Shown here: positions 1 through 9,249 of the stretch, one piece after another
Layout: every line of letters begins with the position of its first letter
Numbering within the stretch: the first letter of the stretch is position 1
Origin: Sphingomonas yunnanensis
GTDB taxonomy: Bacteria; Pseudomonadota; Alphaproteobacteria; Sphingomonadales; Sphingomonadaceae
Length of the DNA stretch: 64,000 nt
NCBI RefSeq assembly: GCF_019898765.1
Contig: NZ_JAIOKB010000001.1
Location: 992,001 to 1,056,000 of the forward strand
Reading direction: 5' to 3'
Position numbers and translations under genes: made by a program
The notes under the pieces: generated by a model
What the model was told of the DNA's origin: nothing
Database searches by the model: none
Seen by the model: the letters and a program-made list of their open reading frames with translations, nothing else

Positions 1-631
1 CGCCCCCGACGAAGCCGCCGAACCCACCACCCGTGTCGAACCGGACGTGCCCCGCGAGTGTCAGGCGCGGCCCGCCGGCGTGCAGCCGCGCGGGCTGGTC
101 GGCGAAGTCGCGGCGCTCGGTGAGCGCGTCGAGCAGCGGCATCGTGCCGTCACTGCCGGGTTCGAGCACGAACAGCCGGCTCAGCGGCCGGCCGAGCGCG
201 GCGGCGGGATCGAGCCCGAGCCGTGCCGCCGCGTCGGGCGACAGTCTGGTCACGCGCAACTCCGAGTCGACCTCCCAGGTCCAGTCAGCGCCCTCCGGCG
301 CGCTCACCTCGGCCAGAGTCGCGGCGCCGGCGCGGGCGAAGCCGGCGGCGCGCTCGCGCAGCAGCGAGACGGTCAGCGCTACCCCGCTCTCGTCGGGCAT
401 GGCCTTGACCCAGCAGTCGAGGTCGCGATCGCCGTCGGCGATCGTCACCGCGCGCGACACCAGGATCCGTAGCCGACGGGCCAGCCGCACCAGCACCGCG
501 ACCTGTGGAATGGCGAGCAGCGCGCCGTGGCGGCCGCCCGCCCGCGCGTTGAGCGCCGCGAACGCGTCGTCGGCGCGGGCGAGCCGGTCGTGGCGGTCGA
601 CCGCCGCGTGCAGCGTGGCCAGCGCGGTCAC
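1..631 (-). CDS. PAS-domain sensor protein (probable histidine kinase), 5' part only
   Basis: Reading the minus strand from a GTG at 631 gives about 210 residues without a stop up to the window edge, so the C-terminal part is missing. After an Ala/Arg-rich helical N-terminus (residues 1-110), the segment with WTWEVDSELRVTRLSPDAAA is a typical PAS-fold start (a W/D-rich strand followed by a helix), ending in a GRPLSRLF-type motif. In sphingomonads such proteins next to a DUF2336 gene are usually sensor histidine kinases, but the kinase domain is outside the window and this remains inference. The GTG overlaps the TGA of the upstream DUF2336 gene by four bases (GTGA), so the two are probably translationally coupled and act in the same signalling pathway. 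Confidence 0.65.
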   Translation of the reverse strand, partial: MTALATLHAAVDRHDRLARADDAFAALNARAGGRHGALLAIPQVAVLVRLARRLRILVSRAVTIADGDRDLDCWVKAMPDESGVALTVSLLRERAAGFARAGAATLAEVSAPEGADWTWEVDSELRVTRLSPDAAARLGLDPAAALGRPLSRLFVLEPGSDGTMPLLDALTERRDFADQPARLHAGGPRLTLAGHVRFDTGGGFGGFVGG

Positions 632-1716
632 GCGCGCGGGCTGCGGGCGAGCGCGCGCACCGCGGCGCGGAAGTCACGGTGCAAGGTCAGCGGCGCCACC
701 GCGCGCGCGGCGGTCTCGGGCGCGAGCGTGGCGACTCGGTCGAGCGAGTCGGGCAAGGTCTCGACGTCGCGCTCGCGATCGGCCTCGCACAGGACGAAAC
801 CGATCTGCGCGATGAGGTGACGCTCAAGCCCGAGCGCGCGCAGCGCCAGCCACAGCCGGTCGCTGTCGGCGTCGAGCGTGAGCCCGCGCGCCTCGGCGAA
901 CTCGATCCCGAGCGCGTGCGACAGCAGCGCCGCGAACAGGCTGGTGCGCGCCTCGCCGAGCGAGTCGATCATCAGCTGCGGCAGCGCACCGGAGCCCGGG
1001 TCGAGCGCGGCGGCGAGTTGCGCGGCGGCGGCCTCGACCCGCTCGCCGTCGTCGTGCGCCGCGATACTGCGCTGGCTCGCCTCGGACAGGGCGCGGTCGA
1101 CCTCGGGCGGGACGCCGTGGCCGAGCCGCTCGCGCAACGCCGCCGCTACCCACCAGACGAGCCGCTCGTTCAGCCCATGGGGCAGTTCCGCGCGACGATC
1201 GGCATGCGCCAGGCGTCGCCGGCTGTCCGCCACCAGATAGGTCACCGTGCGGCCGCGCACGACGCCGTCCGCGCTGTCGGCGAGCGCGGTGAGCAGCGCG
1301 GTGGTGTTACCGGGCGCGCGCTGCGCCGCCAGTGCCTCGTCGATCAGGTCGACGCGCGCCTGCGCGATCAGCTCGGCCATCAGCTCGGGATCGCGCATCA
1401 GCCCCGACTCGATCAATCGCGGCAGTGTCATCGCGCGATTGCCGGCGAGCAGCGCCGCGGCGTCCGGTAGTCCCCGCGCCTCCAGCAGCCGCGCGGCGTG
1501 ACCGGCGACGTCGCGCTCGATCGCTGCCACGGTCGTCTCCACGAGGCGATTGATCGCGACCCGGCTGCGCTCGTCGAGCCGGTCGCGCTCGTCGGCGAAG
1601 ACGTCCGCGATCGCCGCGCTCAGCCGCGCCCCCGCGCGGCCGTCGGCCGACGCCGCCTGCGCCGCGACTCGCGCGGCCAGGTCCGAATCGATCGCCTGGG
1701 AGGGTTGGGCGGGCAT
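628..1716 (-). CDS. DUF2336 domain protein
   Basis: An all-helical 362-residue protein rich in Ala, Arg and Leu with a repeated helical-hairpin look, matching the alphaproteobacterial DUF2336 family by composition, length and context. Family members have been linked to general-stress and two-component signalling, but the biochemical role is not established. I chose the ATG at 1716, which has GGTGGAGAG just upstream, over a GTG at 1749 that lies 3 bases after the previous gene. It sits in a minus-strand cluster, followed by the PAS sensor gene with a 4-base overlap, so it may modulate that sensor. No membrane segment or signal peptide is seen. Confidence 0.7.
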   Translation of the reverse strand: MPAQPSQAIDSDLAARVAAQAASADGRAGARLSAAIADVFADERDRLDERSRVAINRLVETTVAAIERDVAGHAARLLEARGLPDAAALLAGNRAMTLPRLIESGLMRDPELMAELIAQARVDLIDEALAAQRAPGNTTALLTALADSADGVVRGRTVTYLVADSRRRLAHADRRAELPHGLNERLVWWVAAALRERLGHGVPPEVDRALSEASQRSIAAHDDGERVEAAAAQLAAALDPGSGALPQLMIDSLGEARTSLFAALLSHALGIEFAEARGLTLDADSDRLWLALRALGLERHLIAQIGFVLCEADRERDVETLPDSLDRVATLAPETAARAVAPLTLHRDFRAAVRALARSPRA

Positions 1717-1752
1717 CTCTCCACCTCTTAGCGAGCGATCCTTAACCACGCT

Positions 1753-2934
1753 CTAAGTCACTCGTCGCAGCCACTCGACCGCTGCCACCAGCGTGAGCGC
1801 GGCATAGAGGGCGACCACGCCGAGCCCCAAAGTCGGCCAGCCCGACAGCGTTGCCACCGCCAGGATCGCGAGATAGCCCGGCGCGGTGCCCCACCAGGCG
1901 CGGCGCGGCGCGGCGCCGGCGGCGCGCTCGCCCACGCCCGCCGCCACCAGAGCGCCGAGCGCGAGCAACCGCGCGCTCGCGGTCGCGGCGTCGCGGTCTA
2001 CGACATGCGCCAGCAGCAGCGCCGCGAGCGCGGGCACCGCCATGATCAGCGCGCGGCTGGCGCGCAGCAGCCCGGGCTCGTCGCGGAACAGCGCCAGCGC
2101 CCCCGCGATCTCGGCGAGCAGCACGGCCGCGAGCGCGATTACCATGCCCACCCCCGGCGCCCCCAGCGCGATCGCGGCACAGCCGAGCAGCCCCGCCGTC
2201 CCTGCCGCGGCGGTGCAGGTGCCGGTGCCGATCGCGCGGCGCGCGATCACCGGGATCACCGCGCGCGCGAGCGGGCGCAGCACCAGCCGCTCGAACCAGC
2301 TCGGCCGCACCGCCATCGAGGCCGACAGCACCGCGCGGCCGCGCTCCTCCAGCGCGCTGGCGCGACGCTCGATGCCGTGTCCCAGCTCCATGTCGTCGAG
2401 TCGCAGCGAGAGGTGCCGCGCGCCCGCCTGGTCGGCGGCACGCAGCAGCGTCGACTGGAGATCGTAGTCGTCGGGCAGCCGCGCCGCCTCGGCGATGCGC
2501 CGCGCGTCGAGCCGGGCCACGCCCGCCCAGGCCGCGCCCGCGCCGACGCGCTCGAACAGCGGCGAGGCCTGCGCGCCGGGGACCACCAGCAGCGCGTCGC
2601 CGCCCTCACCCGCCAGCGCGTGCACGACCCCCTCGGTGGTGACCAGCCCGTCCGCCATCATCACCACGCGCGCGAGCGGGTGCAGCTTGGCCAGCGCCTC
2701 CGCGGCGGTGCGCACCACGTCGACCGCCACGCCGCGCCGCCCGATCCGCGCCAGCGCGCCTGTCAGCTCGGGCGTCTCGCGCGCCACCACGACGACGATC
2801 TGTGCCGCGTCGCACGCCACTAGCAGCCGTGCCTGATACTCGATCAGCGAGGCCGCGGCGAAGGGCAGCGTGGCCGCGAGCGTCCCCGGTCGGTCCTCTG
2901 CCTCATGGATCGCGAACAGGAGCCCGGCCAGCAT
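1753..2934 (-). CDS. Two-part protein: nucleotidyltransferase-like N-terminus plus membrane C-terminus
   Basis: The first ~190 residues form an alternating alpha/beta domain (strands such as AQIVVVVARET and ARVVMMADGLV) that resembles MobA/IspD-like sugar or nucleotide transferases, but I see no intact nucleotide-binding GGxxxR signature. From about residue 225 to the end there are five to six hydrophobic segments, reminiscent of CDP-alcohol phosphatidyltransferases, without the diagnostic DGxxAR...GxxxD motif. A phospholipid or inositol-phosphate-type synthase that has lost its motifs is one reading; a structural membrane protein is another. The start is uncertain: ATG at 2934 is preferred because extension to 3045 would almost collide with the divergent gene at 3055. 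Three bases separate its stop from the upstream GTG of the DUF2336 frame. Confidence 0.5.
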   Translation of the reverse strand: MLAGLLFAIHEAEDRPGTLAATLPFAAASLIEYQARLLVACDAAQIVVVVARETPELTGALARIGRRGVAVDVVRTAAEALAKLHPLARVVMMADGLVTTEGVVHALAGEGGDALLVVPGAQASPLFERVGAGAAWAGVARLDARRIAEAARLPDDYDLQSTLLRAADQAGARHLSLRLDDMELGHGIERRASALEERGRAVLSASMAVRPSWFERLVLRPLARAVIPVIARRAIGTGTCTAAAGTAGLLGCAAIALGAPGVGMVIALAAVLLAEIAGALALFRDEPGLLRASRALIMAVPALAALLLAHVVDRDAATASARLLALGALVAAGVGERAAGAAPRRAWWGTAPGYLAILAVATLSGWPTLGLGVVALYAALTLVAAVEWLRRVT

Positions 2935-3054
2935 CACATGGCTGTTACGGGGTGGCGTGCACCGCGGCAATATCCGTGACGCGGCGCAGCGACGCGCCGG
3001 GTCGAGCGTTTGTGCCCCTCCGAGACGGCTTCCCGATGCGGGCAAACGTGTTAG

Positions 3055-5391
3055 ATGGAGCGGATGAACGGGGGGCCGACATCACTATCCGACACGCGTG
3101 CGGCCGATCCTGGCGCCCGCTGGCCCGAACACTGGCCGGAGAGCTGGCCCGATCCCGCCACCCTCCCGTCTCCGGAGCCTGCCCCGACCGTGACCGACCC
3201 GTTCTTCTCCGACGACGCCCCCGACCGCCCCGCGCTGGGCGGCCCGCGGCCGGTGCTCGGCTGGGTCGCGACCGCGCTCGCGGCCGCGTGGGTCGCGGCA
3301 CTGCTGTGGCTGGCGCGTGACTCGCTCGCGGCGATGACTCCGCTCGCGCTGGCGCAGTTCGGCGCCGCGCTGGCGACCGTGCCGGCGCTCGCGGGGGTGG
3401 TGTGGCTCGCCGCGCTGCGCACCTCCACCGCCGAGGCGCAGCGCTTCGGCGCGACCGCGCGCGCGATGCGCGGCGAGGCGGTCGCGCTGGAGAATACCGT
3501 GGCGGTGCTGGGCACCACGATCGAGGACCAGCGCACCCAGATGGCCGAGCAGGTGCGCCTGCTCACCGCGCTCGGCGACGCCGCAACCGCGCGGCTCGCC
3601 GATATCGCCGGCACGCTCTCCGCCGAGGTGCAGCGCGTCGACGCGCAGACCGGCACGCTCCTCGCGACCGCGGGCGCGGCGCATGAGCGGCTCGATGCGC
3701 TGCTCGCCGCGCTGCCGCGCGCCGCGGACGAGACCCGCTCGCTGACCGAGACGATCGACCAGGCCGGGCTGGTCGCCTACGAGCACAGCGCCGGGCTCGA
3801 CGCGCAGGTGGCGGCGCTGGTCGCGCGCGGGCGCGATGCCGAGGCGATCGCGGGCGGCGCGGCGGAGAAGCTCGCCGCCTACATGCAGCGGATGGAGTCG
3901 ACCAGCCACACCGCTGGGGCGCGGCTGGAGGCGGTCACCTCGCAGGCGGCGGGTGCGGTCGACGCGCTGCTCGACCGCACCGCGCGCGCGATCGACGAGT
4001 CGCGCAAGGCGATCGCGGCGCAGGGCGACGCGATGCTGGCGATGGTCAGCACCAACCAGACCGCGCTCGACCATGCCGCGCGCGAGAGTGCCGAGGCGCT
4101 GGCCGAGCGGATTGGGCTGATTGAGGTGGTGATCGAGCGGATCGCGGCGCGGCTCGACGCGCAGCAGGACGCCGGCCGCCAGCTGTTCGACTCGCTCGAC
4201 GACGCGATCCTGCGCGTCGACCAGCGCTTCGTCGCGCTCCACCGAGACGGCGGCGAGCGCACCCAGCAGCTCGCCGCCTCGGTGAGCGCGCTCCACGCCT
4301 CGGCCGAGGCGCTCGGGCGCGCGATGGACGCGGGCCACGCCTCGGCGCAGCACACGATCTCGACCACCGAGCACCTGCTGGTCGCGCTCGACGCCGCCGC
4401 GCGCGAGATGGACGAGACCATGCCCGAGGCGATCTCGCGGCTGGAGAGCCGCGTCGCCTCGACCAAGCAGGTGATCACCGCGGCCAAGCCCGAGCTGCTC
4501 GCGCTCGTCACCGCCGCCGAGAGCACGCACGACGCGATCGAGGCGGTGGCACAGGTCGTCGCCGAGCAGCGCCAGACGGTGGAGTCGCTCACCAGCCGGC
4601 TCCACGACGGGCTTGCGCGCGGCCGCAGCCAGGCCGACGAGATCGGCGAGGCGATGGGCGACGCCTCGCGCCAGATCGACGATCTCACCGAACAGGCCGC
4701 GCCGCGGCTGGTCGAGGCGCTGCTGCGCGTGCGCGAGACCGCCTCGGCCGCGGCCGACCACGCGCGCGAGGCGATCGCACGAGTCATCCCCGAGGCCGCC
4801 GACGCCCTGGAGAGCGCGGGCGCGGCCGCGCTGAGCCGCGCGGTGGAGAGCGGTGTGCAGGGCCAGATCCGTCAGGTCGCGCAGGTCGCCGAGGCGGCGG
4901 TCGCGGCGACCAACCAGGCGGGCGAGCGGCTGCAGCAGCAGCTGGACGGGATCGAGGCGACGATCGCCCTGATCGACCAGCGGCTGGAGGAAGCGCGCGC
5001 GGCGGGCGAGGAGAACGAGCGCGACAGCTTCGCGCGGCGCGCCTCGCTGCTGATCGAGTCGCTCAACTCGGCCTCGATCGATCTCACCCGCACCTTCGCG
5101 CCCGAGATCTCGGACAGCGCCTGGGCCGCCTATCTCAAGGGCGATCGCGGCGTGTTCACGCGGCGGGCGGTGCGGCTGCTCGACGGCGGCGAGCAGCGCG
5201 ACGTGGCACGACTGTACGACGAGGACGGCGCCTTCCGCGAGCAGGTCAACCGCTACATCCACGATTTCGAGTCGATGCTGCGCACGATCCTGGCGCAGCG
5301 CGACGGCTCGCCGCTTGGCGTGACCCTGCTCTCGTCCGACATGGGCAAGCTGTACGTGGCATTGGCACAGGCGATCGAGCGGCTGCGCTGA
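3055..5391 (+). CDS. TipN-like membrane-anchored coiled-coil protein
   Basis: A 778-residue protein with a Pro/Asp-rich cytoplasmic N-terminus, two membrane segments near residues 68-87 and 101-121, and then some 550 residues of Ala/Glu/Arg-rich heptad-type coiled coil. The compact C-terminus contains KGDRGVFTRRAVRLL, VNRYIHDFE and SSDMGKLYVALAQAIERL, a block conserved in alphaproteobacterial proteins annotated variously as kinesin, ATPase or TipN. Caulobacter TipN is a polarity landmark with the same layout of two N-terminal membrane helices followed by a long coiled coil, so a role in marking the new pole is the best guess. An ATG at 3064 preceded by GGAGCGG is an alternative start nine bases downstream. 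A strong hairpin follows the stop. Confidence 0.6.
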   Translation: MERMNGGPTSLSDTRAADPGARWPEHWPESWPDPATLPSPEPAPTVTDPFFSDDAPDRPALGGPRPVLGWVATALAAAWVAALLWLARDSLAAMTPLALAQFGAALATVPALAGVVWLAALRTSTAEAQRFGATARAMRGEAVALENTVAVLGTTIEDQRTQMAEQVRLLTALGDAATARLADIAGTLSAEVQRVDAQTGTLLATAGAAHERLDALLAALPRAADETRSLTETIDQAGLVAYEHSAGLDAQVAALVARGRDAEAIAGGAAEKLAAYMQRMESTSHTAGARLEAVTSQAAGAVDALLDRTARAIDESRKAIAAQGDAMLAMVSTNQTALDHAARESAEALAERIGLIEVVIERIAARLDAQQDAGRQLFDSLDDAILRVDQRFVALHRDGGERTQQLAASVSALHASAEALGRAMDAGHASAQHTISTTEHLLVALDAAAREMDETMPEAISRLESRVASTKQVITAAKPELLALVTAAESTHDAIEAVAQVVAEQRQTVESLTSRLHDGLARGRSQADEIGEAMGDASRQIDDLTEQAAPRLVEALLRVRETASAAADHAREAIARVIPEAADALESAGAAALSRAVESGVQGQIRQVAQVAEAAVAATNQAGERLQQQLDGIEATIALIDQRLEEARAAGEENERDSFARRASLLIESLNSASIDLTRTFAPEISDSAWAAYLKGDRGVFTRRAVRLLDGGEQRDVARLYDEDGAFREQVNRYIHDFESMLRTILAQRDGSPLGVTLLSSDMGKLYVALAQAIERLR

Positions 5392-5465
5392 CGTCTGATC
5401 CGCTTGGTCCGGATCGTCAGCGTGCTGCGGCGAACGCCGGAGCCTAAGGCGACCAACGTCACACC

Positions 5466-5507
5466 TGCCGCTCTGGGCTCCCGCGGGCGCGGGAGCCCGG
5501 GTCGGCA
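5466..5507 (+). terminator. Strong GC hairpin after the TipN-like gene
   Basis: A perfect 10-bp stem GGGCTCCCGC/GCGGGAGCCC with a GGGC loop (5475-5498), extended by an outer TGCCG/CGGCA pair. It lies about 75 bases after the stop of the coiled-coil gene. There is no T-run, so it is either a 3'-end stabiliser or a factor-dependent terminator. The rest of the gap up to 5715 holds only the REP-like repeat and a short GCCTCC repeat. Confidence 0.45.
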
Positions 5508-5550
5508 AAGGTGGATCAGGCTTTCGCCATCCCGACCTTTCCTTTTCCGT

Positions 5551-5640
5551 CATCCCGGACTTGGCCTGTGAACCACCGCGCCGCTGGTACAGCAAGCGCC
5601 GGGTTGGCGGAACAGTGGATCCCGGAACAAGTCCGGGACC
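5551..5640. repeat. REP-like dispersed palindromic repeat
   Basis: Inverted arms CCCGGACTTG (5554-5563) and CAAGTCCGGG (5628-5637) bracket about 65 bases; the right arm itself forms a small hairpin CCCGGA-ACAAG-TCCGGG. The same hairpin core recurs at 28816-28836, so this is a dispersed intergenic repeat family rather than a gene-specific terminator. Confidence 0.6.
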
Positions 5641-5685
5641 ACGGATGAGAAGATGGCAATTGGAACGACAGCGGCGCGCATCCGC

Positions 5686-5709
5686 GCCTCCGCCTCCGCC
5701 TCCGCCTCC
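5686..5709. repeat. GCCTCC hexanucleotide repeat, four copies
   Basis: Four exact tandem copies of GCCTCC lie just outside the 3' end of the DUF1467 gene. No coding or regulatory role is visible; the repeat could vary in copy number between strains. Confidence 0.6.
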
Positions 5710-5715
5710 GGTCCT

Positions 5716-5991
5716 CTACACCGCGTTGGCCGGATCGGCGAAGTCGAGCATTCCCGCCGTCACCCAGCCGAACTCGTAATTGGCCACGAACAGCCCGAAC
5801 AGCACCGTCGCGACGATCGTGGTGCGCACCAGCACCCGCTTGAGCGAGAAGCTATGCGGCGAGCTCTCCGCGGTGCCGGGCACGTGATCTGCGCCCATCT
5901 CGGCCGAGGTGCGCACGCCCCAGGGCAGCACCAGGAAGACCGAGAAGGCCCAGAACAGGATGTAGATCGCCAGCAGCGACGTCCAGCGCAT
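5716..5991 (-). CDS. DUF1467 family small membrane protein
   Basis: A 91-residue protein with two membrane segments (about residues 7-25 and 55-75) and the family-typical motif LPWGVR in the loop after the first helix. DUF1467 proteins are common in alphaproteobacteria and have no assigned function. The ATG has GGAGGG six bases upstream. It is the last gene of the nuo-birA-coaX-rnj cluster, 16 bases after the RNase J stop, a conserved neighbourhood in sphingomonads by my recollection. Confidence 0.85.
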   Translation of the reverse strand: MRWTSLLAIYILFWAFSVFLVLPWGVRTSAEMGADHVPGTAESSPHSFSLKRVLVRTTIVATVLFGLFVANYEFGWVTAGMLDFADPANAV

Positions 5992-6007
5992 CGCCTGCCC
6001 TCCCCGC

Positions 6008-7648
6008 TCAGACCTGGACGATCACCACGTCGATGACCGGCTTCTTGCCGGTCCAGCGCGTGGCGACCTTGCGCACCGCCAGCCGCACGTCCTCGCGCAG
6101 CCGCTCGCGGTCGCGCACGCGGCCCTTCATCGCCTCGGCCGCCGCCTCGGCCGCCTCAAGGAGGAAGGGCTCGCGCTCCTCCTCCACCGGCACGCCCTGG
6201 ATGCGGACCTCGGGGGTGCCGCCGGCGCGCCCGTTGCGGTCCACCGCGATGCCGACCGAGACCTGGCCGTTGACCGCGATGCGGCGCCGGTCGTTGATCG
6301 TGCCGCCGTCGGCGGGCAGGATCACGTCGCCGTCGAGCACGAGCCGCCCGACCGGCACGTCGCCGATCTTTCTGGGCGCACCGGGCGCGAGCCGGACGAG
6401 GTCACCGTTGGTCTGCACCAGCACGTCGCGGATGCCCTGCGTCTGGCCGTAGCGCGCATGCTCCATCAGGTGGCGCATCTCACCGTGCACCGGCAGCAGC
6501 GCGTTCGGGCGGATCCAGCCGTACATCTTGGCCAGCTCGGGCCGCCCCGGGTGGCCCGAGACGTGGACGTGCGCCTGCTTCTCGGTCACCATCTCGACGC
6601 CCTTGCCGGCGAGCTGGTTCTGGATGCGGCCCACCGCCACCTCGTTGCCGGGGATCTGCTTGGCGGAGAAGATCACCATGTCGCCCATGTCGAGGCGGAC
6701 GGGGTGCGACCCGTCGGCGATGCGCGCCAGCGCGGCGCGCGGCTCACCCTGACCGCCGGTGGCGATGATCAGCACCTTGTTGCGCGGCATGCGCATCGCC
6801 GCGTCGACGTCGATCGTCTCCGGAAAGTCCTTTAGATAACCGGTGGCCTTGGCGACGCGGATGATCCGGTCGAGCGAGCGGCCGGTGACGCACAGCCGGC
6901 GCCCGCTCTCCTTCGCGACCTCGGCCAGCGTGTGCAGCCGCGCCGCGTTCGAGGCGAAGGTGGTGACCACCACGCGACCGCGCGCGCGCGCGACGCTCTC
7001 GGTGAGACCCTGGCGCACGCTCGCCTCGCTGCCCGAGGCCTCGCTGTTGAAGACGTTGGTCGAGTCACATACCAGCACGTCGACGCCCTGCTCGCCGATC
7101 GCGGCGAGCTCGTCGGGGGTCGAGGGCTTGCCGATCACGGGGGTGGGGTCGAGCTTCCAGTCGCCGGTGTGGAAGACGCGCCCGGCCGGCGTGTCGATCA
7201 GCAGCGCATTGGCCTCGGGGATGGAGTGCGACAGTGGCACGACCTCGACCGAGAAGGGGCCGACCTTGAAGGGCTTGCGCGCATGGACCAGGCGCACCTT
7301 GACGCGCTCCTCGATCCGTTCCTCCTCCAGCTTGCCGCGCACGAGCCCGGCGGTGAAGGCGGTCGCGTAGATCGGCACGCCGAGATCCTCGGCGAGATAA
7401 GGCAGCGAGCCGATATGATCCTCGTGCCCGTGCGTCAGCACGATGCCGACGAGCGAGTCGAGCCGCTCCTCGATGAAGCGCAGGTCGGGCAGGATCACGT
7501 CGATCCCGGGATAATGCGAGTCAGCGAAGGTCACGCCGCAGTCGACCATCAGCCACTTGCCGGCATGGCCGTAGAGCGTGACGTTCATCCCGATCTCGCC
7601 CGAGCCGCCGAGGGCGCAGAAGAGCAGTTCCTTGTTAGTGGGAGTCAT
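6008..7648 (-). CDS. rnj: Ribonuclease J
   Basis: A 546-residue beta-CASP metallo-beta-lactamase nuclease. The zinc-binding motif HGHEDHIG is at residues 73-80; a second metal-site segment HTGDWKLDPTP and the beta-CASP signature region with VHVSGHPGRPELAKM and LLPVHGEMRHLMEH follow. RNase J processes and degrades RNA from the 5' end (exo- and endonucleolytic) in the cytoplasm and replaces RNase E functions in many alphaproteobacteria. The length matches the family. It lies 87 bases after coaX, with no other ORF supported in that gap, and is probably co-transcribed. Confidence 0.95.
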   Translation of the reverse strand: MTPTNKELLFCALGGSGEIGMNVTLYGHAGKWLMVDCGVTFADSHYPGIDVILPDLRFIEERLDSLVGIVLTHGHEDHIGSLPYLAEDLGVPIYATAFTAGLVRGKLEEERIEERVKVRLVHARKPFKVGPFSVEVVPLSHSIPEANALLIDTPAGRVFHTGDWKLDPTPVIGKPSTPDELAAIGEQGVDVLVCDSTNVFNSEASGSEASVRQGLTESVARARGRVVVTTFASNAARLHTLAEVAKESGRRLCVTGRSLDRIIRVAKATGYLKDFPETIDVDAAMRMPRNKVLIIATGGQGEPRAALARIADGSHPVRLDMGDMVIFSAKQIPGNEVAVGRIQNQLAGKGVEMVTEKQAHVHVSGHPGRPELAKMYGWIRPNALLPVHGEMRHLMEHARYGQTQGIRDVLVQTNGDLVRLAPGAPRKIGDVPVGRLVLDGDVILPADGGTINDRRRIAVNGQVSVGIAVDRNGRAGGTPEVRIQGVPVEEEREPFLLEAAEAAAEAMKGRVRDRERLREDVRLAVRKVATRWTGKKPVIDVVIVQV

Positions 7649-7735
7649 CGAAGTCCTTTATCGTCCCGCAGGCGCCGAATGCGCCGATGGAGCGGGAGGG
7701 AGAGAGAAGGGCCGAACTGCGCGCCGGCCGGGCGT

Positions 7736-8524
7736 TCACCTTGATATATGGGCGCGTTCGTACATGATCGCCAGCCCTTGGATGGTGAGATCGGGCTCGA
7801 TCGCGTCGAATGCGTCGGTATCGCGCTCGAACAAAGTCGCGAGCCCGCCCGTGGCGATCACCTTGACCGGTCGCGCGATCTCGCGCTTCATGCGCGCGAC
7901 CAGCCCCTCGATCATCGCGATATAGCCCCAATAGATGCCGATGTTCATCTGATCGACCGTGTTGCGGCCGATCACGCTGTCGCTCGCGGGCGCCTCGATC
8001 GCGATACGCGGCAACTTGGCCGCCGCCATGACGAGGGCGTCGAGCGAGAGATTGATCCCCGGCGCGATGATCCCGCCTTTGTAGGCACCCGTGTAATCGG
8101 AATGGTCGAAGGTCGTGGCGGTGCCGAAGTCGATCACGATCAGGTCGCCGGCGTGGAGCGCGTGCGCCGCGATCGTGTTGACCGCGCGGTCGGCGCCGAG
8201 GCTTTTCGGCTCGTCGACATCGATCGCGATTCCCCAGTCGAGCGGGGCGCGGCCGGCGATCAGCGCGTCCGTGCGGAAATACTTCGCGGCGAGCACTTCC
8301 AGATTATGGAGCGCGCGCGGCACGACGGTCGAGACGATCACCGCGGCGACGTCGTCGCGGCTATAGCCCTCGAGCGCGAGCAGCTGGCTCAGCCACACCG
8401 CATATTCGTCGGCGGTGCGGCGCGGGTCGGTGGCGATGCGCCAGCGCGCGCGGATCGTGCGGGTCGCGGTCTCAACCAGAGCGAAGACCACATTGGTGTT
8501 GCCGGCGTCGACCGCGAGCAGCAT
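7736..8524 (-). CDS. coaX: Type III pantothenate kinase
   Basis: A 262-residue ASKHA-fold kinase that phosphorylates pantothenate, the first step of coenzyme A synthesis. The phosphate-binding motif DAGNTN is at residues 6-11, the GADRAVNT motif is mid-protein, and DFGTATTFD completes the active site. This type is insensitive to CoA feedback. The start is the ATG at 8524 with GAGAGGG upstream; in-frame extension upstream has no family similarity. It follows birA by 11 bases, a pairing (birA-coaX) seen in many bacteria. Confidence 0.95.
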   Translation of the reverse strand: MLLAVDAGNTNVVFALVETATRTIRARWRIATDPRRTADEYAVWLSQLLALEGYSRDDVAAVIVSTVVPRALHNLEVLAAKYFRTDALIAGRAPLDWGIAIDVDEPKSLGADRAVNTIAAHALHAGDLIVIDFGTATTFDHSDYTGAYKGGIIAPGINLSLDALVMAAAKLPRIAIEAPASDSVIGRNTVDQMNIGIYWGYIAMIEGLVARMKREIARPVKVIATGGLATLFERDTDAFDAIEPDLTIQGLAIMYERAHISR

Positions 8525-8535
8525 CGCACCCTCTC

Positions 8536-9249
8536 TCACAGCAGGAATATATCGCCCGCGTGCATGACACGCCGGCTCCCGTCCGCCAAGCGTAGGACAA
8601 GCGCCCCGCCGCGGTCGAGCGTCTCGAAGCGCCCGTGCCACTCGCTGCCGTCGGGCAGGCGGGCGCGCAGCTCGCTGCCGGGCGCGTGCGCGCGCTCGCG
8701 CCAGCGCTCGGCGACGGGACCGAGCCCCTCCTCGCGCCAGCGCGCGTGCCAGTGCGCCAGCGTCGCCGCGAGTTCACCCTGGAGCGCCGCGGCGTCGATC
8801 GTCGCGCCCGCGGCGTGGAGGCTGGTCGCGGCGCGGTCGGCGAGGTCCGGGTGGTTGGTCACATTGACGCCGAAGCCGATGACGACCCACTCCTCGATGC
8901 GCTCGAGCAGGATCCCCGAGAGCTTCGCCCCGCCCAGCAGCAGGTCGTTGGGCCATTTGATCCGGAGCGCCCCCGCATCGGGCAGCGCCGCGCGCACCGT
9001 CGCTTCCAGCGCCACCGCGGCCACCAGCGCGAGCGTCGGCGCGGGCGGGTCACCCGCGGCGAGCCGGACGAGCGTGCTGGCGTAGAGGTTGCCGACCGGC
9101 GACTCCCACGCCCTGCCCTCGCGCCCGCGCCCCGCGGTCTGGCGGTCGGCGCGGAGCCAGAGGCCGTGCTCGCCATAGCCGTCGCGCGCGAAGGAGCGCA
9201 GGTCGGCGTTGGTCGAACCGGTCTCGGGTACGTGGAGCGTCCGCGTCAG
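8536..9249 (-). CDS. birA: Biotin-protein ligase, short form; unusual start
   Basis: The enzyme attaches biotin to the biotin carboxyl carrier protein of acetyl-CoA carboxylase. Translation from 9249 gives ETGSTNADL, then [25 protein letters not shown] and GVNV: the full catalytic core, without an N-terminal HTH, so it is a pure ligase and not a repressor. The frame has no ATG, GTG or TTG between the core and well inside nuoN; the first standard start (GTG near 9024) would delete the essential GRGRxGR loop. I therefore propose a CTG at 9249 whose last bases overlap the nuoN TGA (CTGA), giving 237 residues. Translational coupling to nuoN would fit. Confidence 0.85.
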   Translation of the reverse strand: MTRTLHVPETGSTNADLRSFARDGYGEHGLWLRADRQTAGRGREGRAWESPVGNLYASTLVRLAAGDPPAPTLALVAAVALEATVRAALPDAGALRIKWPNDLLLGGAKLSGILLERIEEWVVIGFGVNVTNHPDLADRAATSLHAAGATIDAAALQGELAATLAHWHARWREEGLGPVAERWRERAHAPGSELRARLPDGSEWHGRFETLDRGGALVLRLADGSRRVMHAGDIFLL

